Assembly: GCA_017633835.1 (NCBI GenBank)
Contig: JAGBOP010000011.1
Span: 1 to 44,753 of the forward strand
Source of the DNA: a bacterium
Lineage (GTDB): Bacteria; Bacillota_I; Bacilli_A; Mycoplasmatales; Mycoplasmoidaceae
Direction: 5' to 3'
Length of the DNA stretch: 44,753 bases
Shown: in pieces, positions 21,533 to 32,453 of the stretch
How the letters are laid out: the number at the start of each line of letters is the position of its first letter
How positions within the stretch are numbered: position 1 is the stretch's first letter
Notes under the pieces: generated by a model
The model's database searches: none
Told to the model about the DNA's origin: nothing
The model's input: the letters and a program-made list of their open reading frames with translations, nothing else
Program-made: the position numbers and the translations under genes

Positions 21533-22207
21533 ATGCGAAGTGCAATTTTTATTGATTTGCAAAGCACTGTATTTGATAGTCATTCATATTATTTACGCTT
21601 ATTAAATAAACTTATTGAAAAAAATAAGTGAAAAGTTACATTACCAAATTATTTGCAATATCAATTATTAGATTTTTATCAGATTTATTTTCAATTCATT
21701 AAAATAAACCATCCATTTACAAAAACAATGGTTTATTTGAAAGAACATTTTCAATGTAAACAGTTAACAACTGCTCACATTAATGACCAATTAAAGAATA
21801 CTAATATTTCTTTCTTTTTAGAAGAATTGCGTGATTTAATTAGTTCCAACAAATACCGGATTTATTTTTTATTTTATGATAAGTGAGATCAATCATTCTT
21901 TAATGGTTTGATTGCCAAAGAAAAAAGCAATGTTTCTTTTAAAAACCATGAATTTTATTATCAACCAAAAGATAATAAATTTGAACCAACGTTTTTAATT
22001 AATCGACTTGCTAAATTAGATATTCCCACTGGAAATCTAATTTTAATGAGTAACAATTACTTGCTAATGCGTTATTTTCATGCGATTGGGGCAAAAACAA
22101 CGTGCATCTATGCTAAACCTGATAGTTTAGAAGCATACGTAGCTGATGTTAATATTAAAGAATTATTAACAACTAATTTAATGCAAATAATTGAAAACAT
22201 GCATTAA
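21533..22207 (+). CDS. HAD-like hypothetical protein
   Basis: The 224-residue protein resembles the HAD fold only at its ends. It begins A-I-F-I-D-L-Q-S-T-V-F-D, in the place of HAD motif I (D-x-D-x-T/V), but the second Asp is Gln. Near the C-terminus, N-L-I-L-M-S-N-N-Y-L-L-M-R followed by H-A-I-G-A-K-T resembles the region of motif IV without its acidic residues. A catalytic phosphatase is therefore unlikely. The middle is rich in Phe, Tyr and Asn. It starts 5 bases after ftsY and is probably cotranscribed. Function unknown. Confidence 0.75.
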
Positions 22208-22247
22208 TGAAAATATAAAAATTTTAATTATTATTAATTAATGATTA

Positions 22248-22271
22248 TTAAAACGTACAAAAACGTTTTAA
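22248..22271. repeat. Inverted repeat after the smc-ftsY operon
   Basis: TTAAAACG (22248-22255) and CGTTTTAA (22264-22271) form an 8-bp perfect stem with an 8-base loop. It is 40 bases beyond the HAD-like gene. It lacks a T-run after the stem, so it may be a weak terminator or the tail structure of the long operon. The remaining spacer up to tatD is A- and T-rich with possible TATAAA boxes. Confidence 0.45.
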
Positions 22272-22328
22272 AGCAATATAAATTAATTAAAATATAAATA
22301 AATACAAATAAGTTGTGAGATATACAAA

Positions 22329-23147
22329 ATGATGAGAAAAACATACCTTATTGATAATCACACCCATCTTAATTGCCGCCCTCTTTACGATGACTGACGT
22401 AAATATGCCCAAATTTGTAAAGAATACCACATGTTTCTAAATCTTTGCTCAGGTTGTCCATTAGATGTTGAACGAGCAATTGAAATTGCAAAAGAAACAA
22501 AGATTGCAAAAGTATGAATGGCAATTCACCCAATTGACATTCGGGCATATAAGATGGATGAAATAGAAAAAATCTTTGATAAGTTTTACGCTGAAAATAA
22601 AGAATTAATTTTAGGAATTGGTGAATGTGGTTTAGACGAACGGGATATGGAACACTTCCCACCAATCGACGAACAAATCGCTTGATTAAAGTGACATGCA
22701 AATTATGCTAATAATAAGAATTTACCAATCATGTTACACTGCCGAGATGCATACCAAACTTTAATTGATCACTGAGATGAATTTAATTTTAAAACGCAAG
22801 TAGTAATTCACTGCTTTAGCGGTAGTAGAGAAGAAATGATTGCGTTGTTAAACCGGGGATGCTACATTTCCTTTGCTGGTAATGTTACTTATCCAAAAAC
22901 TGCAGTATATACTGATGACGCAATTCGTAGCATTCCATTAGATAAAATCTTAGTGGAAACTGATGCTCCATATCTAGTGCCAAAAAAATTGCAAAAATGA
23001 ACCAATGTTAACCAACCATATTACATTTTTGAAACTTATGAATATATTGCAAAATTAAAAGGCATTAAGGTTGGAGTATTAGTTGACAAGGTATTAGAAA
23101 ACTATTTAACTGCTTATAAATTAACCGAACACGATATTGCTTACTAA
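22329..23147 (+). CDS. tatD: TatD family metal-dependent deoxyribonuclease
   Basis: TatD proteins are metal-dependent hydrolases with 3'-5' exonuclease activity. This 272-residue TIM barrel has the whole motif set: D-N-H-T-H-L at the start, G-I-G-E-C-G-L-D near residue 97, L-H-C-R-D-A near 137, V-I-H-C-F-S-G-S near 160 and E-T-D-A-P-Y-L near 214. It contains seven or more TGA tryptophans, so it is invisible as one reading frame in the standard code. Two adjacent ATGs (22329, 22332) could start it. It stands alone, with a terminator after it. TatD often lies beside rsmA; here rsmA is 15 kb away. Confidence 0.93.
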
Positions 23148-23165
23148 TTAGTTTAAATACATAAT

Positions 23166-23197
23166 AAAAAAGGAGGGATTTTTATCCTTCCTTTTTT
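23166..23197 (+). terminator. Intrinsic terminator of tatD
   Basis: A GC-containing stem, AAAAAGGAGGGAT / ATCCTTCCTTTTT, with one G-T pair and a TTTT loop, ends in a T-run, 18 bases after the tatD stop. Confidence 0.9.
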
Positions 23198-23289
23198 CAT
23201 TTCTTAATTACTAAATTAGCAAGTTAAAAATAACAAAAAATAATCGTAAAAATGATAAATTCATTTAATATCGTTTTCTTTCAATTATT

Positions 23290-23319
23290 TTGCTTGATTT
23301 AAAAAAATACTGTTAAAAT
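23290..23319 (+). promoter_or_regulatory. Candidate promoter of the MATE transporter gene
   Basis: TTGCTT (23290-23295) and TAAAAT (23314-23319) are 18 bases apart and 18 bases upstream of the ATG at 23338. A second possible -10 overlaps nearby. Confidence 0.45.
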
Positions 23320-23337
23320 AATTTAATATTTTTTAAC

Positions 23338-25365
23338 ATGTTTAATAAGACTTCTAAACCAAAGAAAAAGAAGTTAACAACTGCCCAAGTTTACGGAGAA
23401 TTACCAGTTTGACGGTTAATGATGCGAGTGGCATTCCCATCTTTTGTCACTAGCTTCATGAGTGCACTATTTACGTTTCTTGACCTGGTTTTTTTAGTTA
23501 ACTTAATGCCACTTACCAATATGTTTGACTTCTACCATTTATTTCTAGAAAATAATGATTTATTTAATAACCTGATTAATCACATCACTGTTCCCGAAGT
23601 AAGAGAGTTTATTTTACATAATAGTGAGGCAACAAAGGAATTTATTCATTATATTGCTAATACTGATCACTTGCATTTCTATGATACGGCAGCTACAGTC
23701 CGCGTAGCATCCTCTCTAGTTTCACCATTAACGTTCATTATTACTGCTATTACTGGCTTAATTTTACCAGGGGGAAACGTTTTATTTGCTCAAGCATTAA
23801 GTAAGCAAAATTTCTTGAATGAAGTAAAAGTTTGACAAAATGAATTCTATTGTTCTATTATTGTTACTGTTGCAGGAATGCTATTAATTTACATTCTTAA
23901 TTACAGCATGATTCCTGCTACTGTTAACGGATCAATTGATATGAATATTACTCCTAGTGAAGTTCATAACAGTTTAGGTACTTATTATTACACGCTAAAA
24001 AATAATCAAATTACTTTTTATACAATTACTAACCACCAATTTTTTGTTTATGATAATCCGGTTAATGCAGTTAATGTTAAACCATTAACATTTGATATTA
24101 ATAACAATAATGAAATAATTGCAAGCACATTCTTAAGATATTATGGTGTAGTTAAAAACTACTCAGTGACATGAGCTCAAAACTTTATTTCAATTATGAC
24201 ATGTGGTCTTTGAATTTCTACTGTAGTACGTTTATTAACTAATACCATTCGAGCACATGGTCGCACATTAGTAATTACAATTATTCTTTTGCTAGATACT
24301 TTATTAAACATGCTCCTTGACTTCTGCTTAATCTATTTTGCTCAAATTGGAATGGATGGAGCAGCAGTAGCAACAATTATTTCCTGAATTACTTGTTTGG
24401 TGCCATTATTGACTTATTTTCACATGCTTCGCAAGGAAGGATTAATTTACATTTCATTTTGACACTTACTAGTGCAAAAGGTAATGTTTAATTGAAAAAT
24501 CATTAACCAAATGTCATTAATTTCTATTTCTTACTTAATCTCAATTATTGGCTTTATGGTAGTGAGAGTATTATTAATTCACCAAATTGCATTAGTAACT
24601 GCAATCTTGTATCCAGCGTTAGGAAGCTTGTATTTTATTTCGATTACTGGGGCAATTTACCCAATCATGAACTTATTCCAAAACACAATTAGTGGGTTCA
24701 TGAATGCTGGTACTTCCATTGTGTCTTATAACTTTGGAATTAAACGTTATGATCGCTTACGCATTATTGTCTTTGAAATAACAATTTTCATCATTGTGGT
24801 TGGGGGCACCATTCTTGGTTTATTTGGTTTTTGTCAACCATTAAGCGATGCAGTACTATATCTTTTCAATGTTCATTACGCTGCAGGAAATAATTCATTA
24901 GCATATTTATATGAATGCTCAAGAAAATTCTTATGAATCTCTTTAATGATTCTTCCATTCCAAGGTTTAGGTAACAGTGCTTTCATGTTATTTAGATCAA
25001 GCAAACGCTATCTAGCTGCCACTGGTGCTGGTGTCTTACGCTCAATGCTAATTATTATTCCATACCTATTTATTTTTAGTGCTGTAGCTGAAAATAAATT
25101 AATGCCAATTCCGCACCCAGATCAAGCCCAATTCAATCCACTTTACAATCCAAACATGTGAATTGTGCTATGAACTCAAAGTGCATCAACTATTACTAGC
25201 AATATTATTACTTTAACTTGAACTATTGCTTTCTTATATACTAAAGTTGATAAGCCAAAAGTTCCTTGATATGATTGAAAACTAATTAAAGTAATTAGAA
25301 AAAAATACATGAAGGATTTAATGAATGAAGCAAATTTAAAAGCCATTAAAAAAATCCTTCAATAA
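23338..25365 (+). CDS. MATE-family multidrug/organic cation efflux transporter, enlarged
   Basis: The 675-residue protein starts with a basic cytoplasmic tail (K-P-K-K-K-K) and has about twelve hydrophobic segments in two halves. MATE-like features are P-G-G-N-V-L-F-A-Q-A near residue 145 (family G-x-x-x-x-x-S-Q-x-x-G region) and, in the second half, N-T-I-S-G-F-M-N-A-G-T-S-I-V-S-Y-N-F-G, a strong match to the MATE Q-x-x-x-x-x-G-Y-N-Y/F-G pattern. Two hydrophilic insertions, about residues 62-118 and 198-278, make it some 200 residues longer than usual MATE proteins. Substrate unknown. It has its own promoter and terminator. Confidence 0.85.
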
Positions 25366-25369
25366 TAAT

Positions 25370-25401
25370 AAAAGTAAGAGCTTAAAAACTCTTACTTTTT
25401 T
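25370..25401. terminator. Bidirectional terminator between the MATE gene and mnmE
   Basis: AAAAGTAAGAG / CTCTTACTTTT form an 11-bp stem with an 8-base loop. T-runs are present in both orientations, and the element lies between convergent genes. Confidence 0.88.
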
Positions 25402-25424
25402 GTTATATTTTTAGTTAATGTTAA

Positions 25425-26762
25425 TTACTTACCTACACAGAAGTTAGCAAATAAGCGATCAATAAAGTTTAAGTCATTGGTTTTACCAATTAATTCTTGA
25501 AACATCTTTAAAATACCATGTAAGCGGTCAATAATCAAATCAAAACTAAAACCGCTTTCTAATGCTTCTTTAACAATGGTTAATTCTTTTTCTAAATTAA
25601 TAGCAATGGCTAATTGGTATTGGTCTTGCAAAGTATATTGATTAATTAAATTAGTTGGTTTTAATAAATTTAATTGTTCACTTAGTTTGCTTAAAACTTC
25701 TTGATACGAATCATCATTAGTATTAATGGAAATACCTTTTCAACTTGTTTTAATTGGCAGGTCATTCTTATTTACCACAATCAAATGGGGATAATTTTTA
25801 ATTTGGTTATAAATAATTTGTTCATCTTGCAAATTAGCATTGGTTGATCCATCAACAATAAACAAAATAAAATTAGCTTTCTTAATTGTATCAATAGTCT
25901 TATCAATTCCCATGTTTTCAATTAAGTCAGTAGTTTGCCTAATCCCTGCCGTGTCTTGTAATTTTCACACTTGGTTATTATAGTTAATATAGTCTTCAAC
26001 AACATCTCTGGTTGTACCAGGAATATTCGATACAATGGCTTTGTTAGCTTTTAAAATCTTATTTAAAAGTGAAGACTTACCAGCATTAGCAACGCCTACA
26101 ATTGCGATCTTAATTCCTTGGTAATAAGGCAAGATTAATTTAGCATCATGAATTAATGATTGCATTAACTTAATAAAATGATCAAAATAATCAATTAAGT
26201 ATTTCGTAGTAATTGGTTCTTGGTCATCATCATTAAATTCAGGATAATCAATTAATACTTCCATGCGACCAATTAACACAAATAATTCTTGTTCGTATTT
26301 ATTAAGAGCTTTAACTTCTTTATTAAGCAGTGTATCTAAAGAATATTTCATTGAGCAATCATTCGTACTTTTAATCAAATTATTCATGGCAAATAATTGA
26401 ATGGAATTCATTTTGTTATTAAGTAACGCTCGTTGAGAAAATTCCCCATTTTTTGCAATTACTGCTCCGTGCTTTAACAATAAAGCAATAATCTTATCCG
26501 CAATCAAATCACTACCATGACAATTAATTTCAACTAAGTCTTCCCCAGTAAATGATTTTGGAGCAACAAATTTCATGAGTAAGACATCATCCACAACTTG
26601 ATTATCATCTTTGATTTGCGTATGTTGAATTGTATTTGGTTCTTTTGTTATTTTACTAGCACATATTTCGTTAAGAATTCTGTAAGTATCAGGACCTGAT
26701 AAACGAATAATGTGAATGGCACAAATTCCTTCCGCGGTGGCTAATGCGGTAATTGTTTTCAT
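25425..26762 (-). CDS. mnmE: tRNA uridine-5-carboxymethylaminomethyl modification GTPase MnmE
   Basis: With MnmG, MnmE modifies U34 of tRNAs reading NNA/NNG codons. The 445-residue protein has the folate-binding N-terminal domain (T-I-T-A-L-A-T-A-E-G), a central helical domain, and an inserted G domain with G1 G-V-A-N-A-G-K-S-S near residue 222, G2 P-G-T-T-R-D, G3 D-T-A-G-I-R and G4 N-K-N-D. It ends with the diagnostic C-terminal F-C-V-G-K, whose Cys is essential in the family. Its first 22 bases overlap the end of holB. Confidence 0.96.
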
Positions 26763-27532
26763 TGTAAAATTACCCCCAACAAATTATTAAAACATAATAA
26801 TAAATTACTGGTATTTGCAGTATTTAAAATCAATTGATCAATTTGCATCGCATATCTTAGTGCATTCTTTTGTTTTAATAACAAAGCAAAATACTGCAAG
26901 TAACAAATAAATAATTTATAGGCATAGTTTTTAGTACTAGTAAGCATTTTATCGTTTGCTTGTCCGTAAGCACTGATGCTAAAGTAATTAAGAATAGTAT
27001 TTAATTTATCAAATTCATTATTTAACAGCAAATAGACCATTTCCATGAATGATGGCAAATCACTTTGCACAAAATTTACCATCTCTTCCTTGCTAAAAAA
27101 ATTATCCTTTAAGATTTGCTTGATTAAATTATCTTTAATTGCTAGTTCTTTTAGCAAATCATCAAAAGTCTTATTAGCAAATGGTAAAAACGAAACATCA
27201 CACCGACTTTTGATGGTATCAAGTACTAAATTAGGATATTTACTAGTAAAAATACAGTAAATATTTTCGTTATTTTCTTCCAAGAACAACAGTAATGAAT
27301 TAACGATTTCTTTATTCAATAATTCAAAATTATTAATCACCAAAAAATACACAGGGTGATTAACGACTGTAAATAAATTTTGAAGATTAATAATTTTTTC
27401 TTTAGTTAATTGCTCGTTTAAATCATAAGTAAAAATCGTAAATAAACGATTGTTTGCTAATTGATCAATTTTGGTGTGAATAACTGTATTAAGATCACAA
27501 AAATTATTGTAAAAATACAAATAATTATTCAT
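26741..27532 (-). CDS. holB: DNA polymerase III delta' subunit (small clamp-loader ATPase homolog)
   Basis: Delta' is a non-ATP-binding member of the clamp-loader ring. The 263-residue protein lacks a Walker A motif but keeps a degenerate Walker B/sensor layout: Y-F-L-V-I-N-N-F-E-L-L followed by N-S-L-L-L-F-L-E-E, and the S-R-C motif (T-I-K-S-R-C) that supplies the arginine finger. The true end is the TAG at 26741-26743, because the TGA 18 bases earlier encodes Trp (L-Q-W-K-Q-L-P-H). It overlaps both tmk (8 bases) and mnmE (22 bases), and a tmk-holB neighbourhood is common. Confidence 0.85.
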
Positions 27533-28178
27533 GATTATGAATGTAATCGTTAATTATTTGAATAACGTTTTGTAATATTTGCTTAGGATCTTCCGTGCCA
27601 TCAATTAGATGGACGCGATCAGGAAACAATTCTCTTAGTTTAATGTACGCATCATGAATTTTATCAGCATTACGTAAATAAACTTTTTCATCAAAGACAT
27701 TAATTTCCTTTGGATTAGTAATTTCTTTTAACCGCCTTACACTTTCGGCAGGAGAAATGACAAGAACAATCGTAATTACTGGCATGATGTCGTGTAATGC
27801 ATATTTATTAATTGCGTTAATTGCTTCAATGCCAAGACCCCCAATTAATCCTTGATAAACATAACTAGAGTCAATATAACGATCAGTAATGACGATGTTG
27901 CCTAGCATTAAGTTAGGACGAATTGTGTAAATAACGTGTTCGTTACGACTTGCAGCAAATAAGTATGCTTGCGTAATTACATCAAATTCGTTACTTAAAA
28001 TAAAGGTACGAAGTTTTTCTGCTTTGGGATTATCAATACCCCCTGGTTCGCGGGTAAAAATAACCTTTTTGCCATTTCATTCAATTAAGTTTTGGTATTT
28101 ATTCAACAAATTGATTAAAGTGGTTTTACCCGCTTTATCAACCCCTTCAATGCTAATAAATGGTGGATACTTTAACAT
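27525..28178 (-). CDS. tmk: Thymidylate kinase
   Basis: Tmk phosphorylates dTMP to dTDP. The 217-residue protein has the P-loop I-E-G-V-D-K-A-G-K-T-T-L, in which Lys replaces the usual Gly after Asp, the Arg-containing T-R-E-P-G-G, and the DRY motif in I-T-D-R-Y-I-D-S-S. AAGGA stands 9 bases before the ATG. The start overlaps the galE end by 7 bases, so translation may be coupled. Confidence 0.95.
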
Positions 28179-29188
28179 AATTTTTGTTCCTTCTTTGTTT
28201 CATTATTAATTGCTTGTAAATGTGATTTTCGAAATTCTCAATCAGAATAAATCATATCAGCTAATTTCTTTTGGGGAATTCAACCTAATACTTCTTTAGC
28301 TTTGTTATTATCAGTAATTAAAATAGCAGGGTCACCAGGTCGAGCGGGTTCAATGTCATATTTGATTGGAGCATAATTTAATTTAATTGCACAATCAAGC
28401 ACTTCTTTAACACTAAAACCATTTCCAGAACCTAAATTGATAATGTTGGATTTTTTGTTAGCAATTAATCAATTTAATCCCAATCAGTGAGCATTTGCGA
28501 GGTCAACCACGTGAATGTAGTCGCGAATGCAAGTTCCATCCTTTGTTGGATAATCATCCCCGTAAACATGAATTACCTTGTTAGCTAAAATTGCATTGTT
28601 TAATGCAGGAATTAACAAGGATGGGTTTTTACGATAAAAGCCATATTGGTAATTATCGTTTGCACCTGCAACATTAAAGTAACGAAAAATCATGTAGTTA
28701 AAATCATAAGCTTTTGCCGCATCTTTAATTAACATTTCACTACATAATTTTGTGCATCCATACGGATTAATTGGATTTTTAGGATCTTGTTCACTAACTG
28801 GCAAATGCACTGGATTACCATATACAGCAGCAGTTGACGAAAACATTAAATTAGGAACATGGTATTTCTTGACACATTTAACAATGTTATAAGTACCAAT
28901 AAAGTTATCTTCATAATATGATAATGGGTATAAAGTTGATTCACTTACAACCGTTAAAGCACTAAAATCAAGCACTGCGTCAAATTGACGAAATTGAAAG
29001 ATGCTTTCTAGTTGATCTAAATTTCGCACGTCTGCTTCTACTCAATCAACTCCTGGGACTAATGCTTGTTTGGTGCCAGTGGAGAAATTATCCAAAATAA
29101 GCATGTTAATATTTGGGTCTAGTTGTTTAAATAATCAAACAACATTACTACCAATATAACCTGCTCCCCCAATAATTAATAAATTCAT
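28172..29188 (-). CDS. galE: UDP-glucose 4-epimerase
   Basis: GalE interconverts UDP-glucose and UDP-galactose. The 338-residue extended short-chain dehydrogenase has the NAD-binding G-G-A-G-Y-I-G-S-N at residue 7, the catalytic Ser in F-S-S-T-A-A-V-Y-G and the Y-x-x-x-K pair in Y-G-C-T-K. Family-specific F-R-Y-F-N-V-A-G and G-T-C-I-R-D-Y-I-H-V follow, as expected for GalE. AGAGG precedes the ATG. A glycosyltransferase lies just upstream, so UDP-galactose for glycolipid or surface sugar is a reasonable use (inference). Confidence 0.95.
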
Positions 29189-29199
29189 GTTTTACCTCT

Positions 29200-29907
29200 T
29201 TATTTTCTAGTTCAGTTATCAGTTACTGATAACATCCGATTCGTTTCACGGAGAATGTATTTTAATTGTTTTCACCGTTTATTGTACATACTTTGACCAT
29301 TTTCACGATTACGAATAATATTATGCACTTGGATTAAATTTAAATGATATTTTTTTATTAAATAAGCAATGGTTGATGGTTCCACCATCAAATTCGGATT
29401 CTTAACATAATATTGCATAAAATCTTTGCCATATAAACGCATTCCGTTGGTGGGGTCTAACATGTGTTGGTGCGTTTTAATGTTAAAGCACAAGGAAATG
29501 TACCATTGAGCAAGTGCTTTTAATGACATGCCCCGTTTGTTATTTTGATAACGATTACCTACAATAATGCAATTTGGATTATTAGCAGCGTTTACAAAGT
29601 CATTAATATATGCTGGGTCATGCTGATTATCAGCATCAATTTGAATGCAATAATCATAACCGTGTTCCAGGGCATAAGTCATCCCCACGCGAACAGCATG
29701 ACTTAAACCCCCATTTTGTTCGTACGATAAATGATTAATTTGATTATCTTGCAATACTTGTAAAGTATCATCTTTACTTCCATCGTTAATAACGATGTAA
29801 TCAAGATCTTTTGCACTGCTTTGTTTTAATTCTTTAATAGTTAGCAAGATGTTATCTTGTTCGTTATAAGCAGGAATGATAATCAATATTTTTTTCTTAT
29901 CAATCAT
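29200..29907 (-). CDS. Family 2 glycosyltransferase
   Basis: The 235-residue protein has the GT-A features of family 2: I-I-P-A-Y-N-E-Q-D-N-I at the start, I-N-D-G-S-K-D-D-T near residue 39 and the D-x-D-containing Q-I-D-A-D-N-Q-H-D near 90. It lacks transmembrane segments and most resembles dolichol-phosphate-mannose synthase-like enzymes, acting on a lipid acceptor at the membrane. Trp codons TGA occur in the C-terminal tail, which ends D-N-W-T-R-K. It is 11 bases upstream of galE. Acceptor and sugar are unknown. Confidence 0.88.
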
Positions 29908-29937
29908 AATGAAACATTAAACTAAGTTAATCAATAA

Positions 29938-32421
29938 TTAACTAATTACTACTGCGGATACAACTTTATCTTTGTTATTATCAACTTGGATTAATTTAAC
30001 TCCCGAAGTATTGCGACCTAAAATCTTTAAGTTTGCTAGTGAAATACGAGTAATCTTGCCCGCCGAAGTTAATAGTAAAAGGTCTTCCGTGCCTTTAACA
30101 ATTAAACTGTTAATTAAATTACCAGTTTTGTCGTTAATCTTAATCGTTTTGACTCCTTTACCACCGCGACGAGTTAACCGGTAATCTTTTAATTGCGAAA
30201 TCTTACCTAAACCGTTTTCACTAATGACTAAAACGTTATCATCAGGAGTTGCACTATTACATGCAATCATGGTGCAATTATTACCTAATCGCATTCCTCT
30301 TACTCCTGAAGCATTCCGACCCATAGGACGAATGTCATTTTCATTAAACCGCACAGCATAACCATTACTGGAACTTAATAACACTTCTTTTTGACCATTA
30401 GTTATGACGGCTGATAATAATTCATCGTCATCACGCAAGGAAATTGCAATTTTGCCGTTTTTATGAATTGATTCAAATTCACTTAATTTCGTTTTCTTAA
30501 TGACACCCTTCTTAGTGGTAAGAATAATGTAATCATTTTCGTTGTAGTCTTTAATTGGCAATAAGTCTAATACTAATTCATTTGTTTTGGTATTAGCATC
30601 TGGTTTTTCAATATCAATGTAATTTTGAGCTGGTTGACCTTTGGAAGTTCTACTACCTTCAGCAATTTGGTATGCTCGGGTTTTATACACTTTTCCTTTG
30701 TTAGTAAAAAACAATAAGTCCACGTGGGTATTGGTGTAAATGATTTTACGGATGTCATCATCATCGTGAATGGTAACACCAATAACCCCTACTCCGCCCC
30801 GATTTTGTACTTTATATGTATCAGCAGGTAATCGTTTTAAATAACCATTTTGACTTAGAGAAATAATGACATCTTGTTGGGGAATTAATGATTCATCAGA
30901 AATATTTGCCACTGCATCAGCTAAAATTGTGCTCTTGCGAGCATCATTATACTTATTCTTTAAATCTGTAATTTGGTCAACAACGACTGCTTTAATCTTT
31001 TCTGGATCCGCTAATTTTGCCGTAATATCAGCAATTAATTCGTGAAGTTTGCTTAATTCGTCTAAGATTTTTTGCTTTTCTAATCCAGTTAAAGTTTGCA
31101 ACTTCATTGCCAAAATAGCTTGAGCTTGAATTTCACTTAAATTAAATTTTGTCATCAAGTTTGTTTTAGCAGTATTCGTATCTGGTGATTGTTTAATGGT
31201 AGCAATTACTTCATCAATGTGATCTAATGCAATTGCTAATCCTTCAAGAATATGTGCTCGTTCTTTAGCTTGTTTTAATTGAAATTCCAGTCTCCGTCGG
31301 ACAATTGTTTGTTGGAAATCAGCATAAATTTGGAGCATTTCCTTCATGTTTTTAATTTGAGGTGCTCCTTCGTACAAGCCAAGCATGTTCACTGTAATGG
31401 AAGTTTGCAAATCACTATTTTTATATAGTTGGTTAAGAATAACTTCTGGTACCACATCCCGTTTTAATTCAATAATAATCCGAATGCCGTTCCGGTTTGA
31501 TTCATCTTTGATATCACTAATGCCTTCAATCTTTTTATCCCGGACTAATTCAGCAATCTTGGATACTAATTCCGCTTTATTAATCATGTAAGGGATTTCG
31601 GATACTTGAATATAGCTGCGATCACCTTTTTGGATAATTTCAGCTTTGGAGCGAACAATAATCCGTCCCTTACCCGTGTTGAAATAATCACGAATACCAC
31701 CAGTGCCAATAATATAAGCACCTGTAGGAAAATCAGGACCCGGAATGTATTGCATTAAATCGTTAGGAGTTAAATCAGGATTTTTAATTAAAGCGATTGA
31801 AGCATCAAGCAATTCTCCCAAATTATGAGTAGGAATGTTCGTTGACATTCCTACTGCAATTCCACTACTACCGTTCATTAAAAGACTTGGTAGTAAAGCT
31901 GGTAAAATTACTGGTTCTTGTTCCGTACCATCATAGTTATCAACAAAAGGAACTACTTCATTGTCGATATCTCTCAAAAATTCTTCACAGATTTTTGTTA
32001 AACGAACTTCGGTATACCGCATGGCAGCTGCTCCATCCCCATCGATGGAACCAAAATTACCATGACCGTCAATCAAAGTATACCGCATGGAAAAGTCTTG
32101 AGCCATCCGAACAATTGTTTCATAAACAGCAGTATCACCATGAGGGTGATATTTCCCGATTACTTCTCCAACTAACCGAGCTGATTTTTTGTATGGAGTA
32201 TTTTGCTTCATACCTAGTTTATGAGCAGCAAAAATAATTCGGCGGTGCACTGGCTTAAAACCATCTTTGATATCAGGTAACGCACGCGCTACAATTACAC
32301 TCATGGCATATTCCATGAATGAACGTTGCAATTCACTACCAATTTCTTCATCAGTTACTTGCGACTTGGAAAGCTTATCCTTAATTTCAGCAATCGTTTT
32401 TTCTTTTTCTTCGTTTTTCAT
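29938..32421 (-). CDS. gyrA: DNA gyrase subunit A
   Basis: GyrA cuts and rejoins DNA during negative supercoiling. The 827-residue protein has the catalytic Tyr in A-A-A-M-R-Y-T-E and the quinolone region H-P-H-G-D-T-A-V-Y-E-T-I, with Thr and Glu at the positions equal to E. coli 83 and 87. The six-bladed C-terminal domain carries the gyrase-specific GyrA box as T-R-R-G-G-K-G, which separates it from ParC. Three in-frame ATGs lie at 32430, 32427 and 32421. AAAGG adjoins the first, so the third, 9 bases away, is chosen. It follows gyrB by 32 bases. Confidence 0.96.
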   Translation of the reverse strand: MKNEEKEKTIAEIKDKLSKSQVTDEEIGSELQRSFMEYAMSVIVARALPDIKDGFKPVHRRIIFAAHKLGMKQNTPYKKSARLVGEVIGKYHPHGDTAVYETIVRMAQDFSMRYTLIDGHGNFGSIDGDGAAAMRYTEVRLTKICEEFLRDIDNEVVPFVDNYDGTEQEPVILPALLPSLLMNGSSGIAVGMSTNIPTHNLGELLDASIALIKNPDLTPNDLMQYIPGPDFPTGAYIIGTGGIRDYFNTGKGRIIVRSKAEIIQKGDRSYIQVSEIPYMINKAELVSKIAELVRDKKIEGISDIKDESNRNGIRIIIELKRDVVPEVILNQLYKNSDLQTSITVNMLGLYEGAPQIKNMKEMLQIYADFQQTIVRRRLEFQLKQAKERAHILEGLAIALDHIDEVIATIKQSPDTNTAKTNLMTKFNLSEIQAQAILAMKLQTLTGLEKQKILDELSKLHELIADITAKLADPEKIKAVVVDQITDLKNKYNDARKSTILADAVANISDESLIPQQDVIISLSQNGYLKRLPADTYKVQNRGGVGVIGVTIHDDDDIRKIIYTNTHVDLLFFTNKGKVYKTRAYQIAEGSRTSKGQPAQNYIDIEKPDANTKTNELVLDLLPIKDYNENDYIILTTKKGVIKKTKLSEFESIHKNGKIAISLRDDDELLSAVITNGQKEVLLSSSNGYAVRFNENDIRPMGRNASGVRGMRLGNNCTMIACNSATPDDNVLVISENGLGKISQLKDYRLTRRGGKGVKTIKINDKTGNLINSLIVKGTEDLLLLTSAGKITRISLANLKILGRNTSGVKLIQVDNNKDKVVSAVVIS

Positions 32422-32453
32422 ATTCATCATCCTTTGATTTTGTTAGTAATTAA

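Noticed and set aside
26741..26762. holB ending at the TGA at 26759-26761
   Set aside because: TGA is Trp here; the frame continues to a TAG at 26741-26743.
27045..27260. Open frames opposite holB, gyrA, gyrB and smc
   Set aside because: They are antisense shadows of strongly conserved genes, with no ribosome site or recognisable product.
31900..32180. Thr and Glu in the gyrA quinolone region as acquired resistance
   Set aside because: Both residues occur naturally at these positions in various bacteria; without a wild-type reference for the species no resistance can be claimed.
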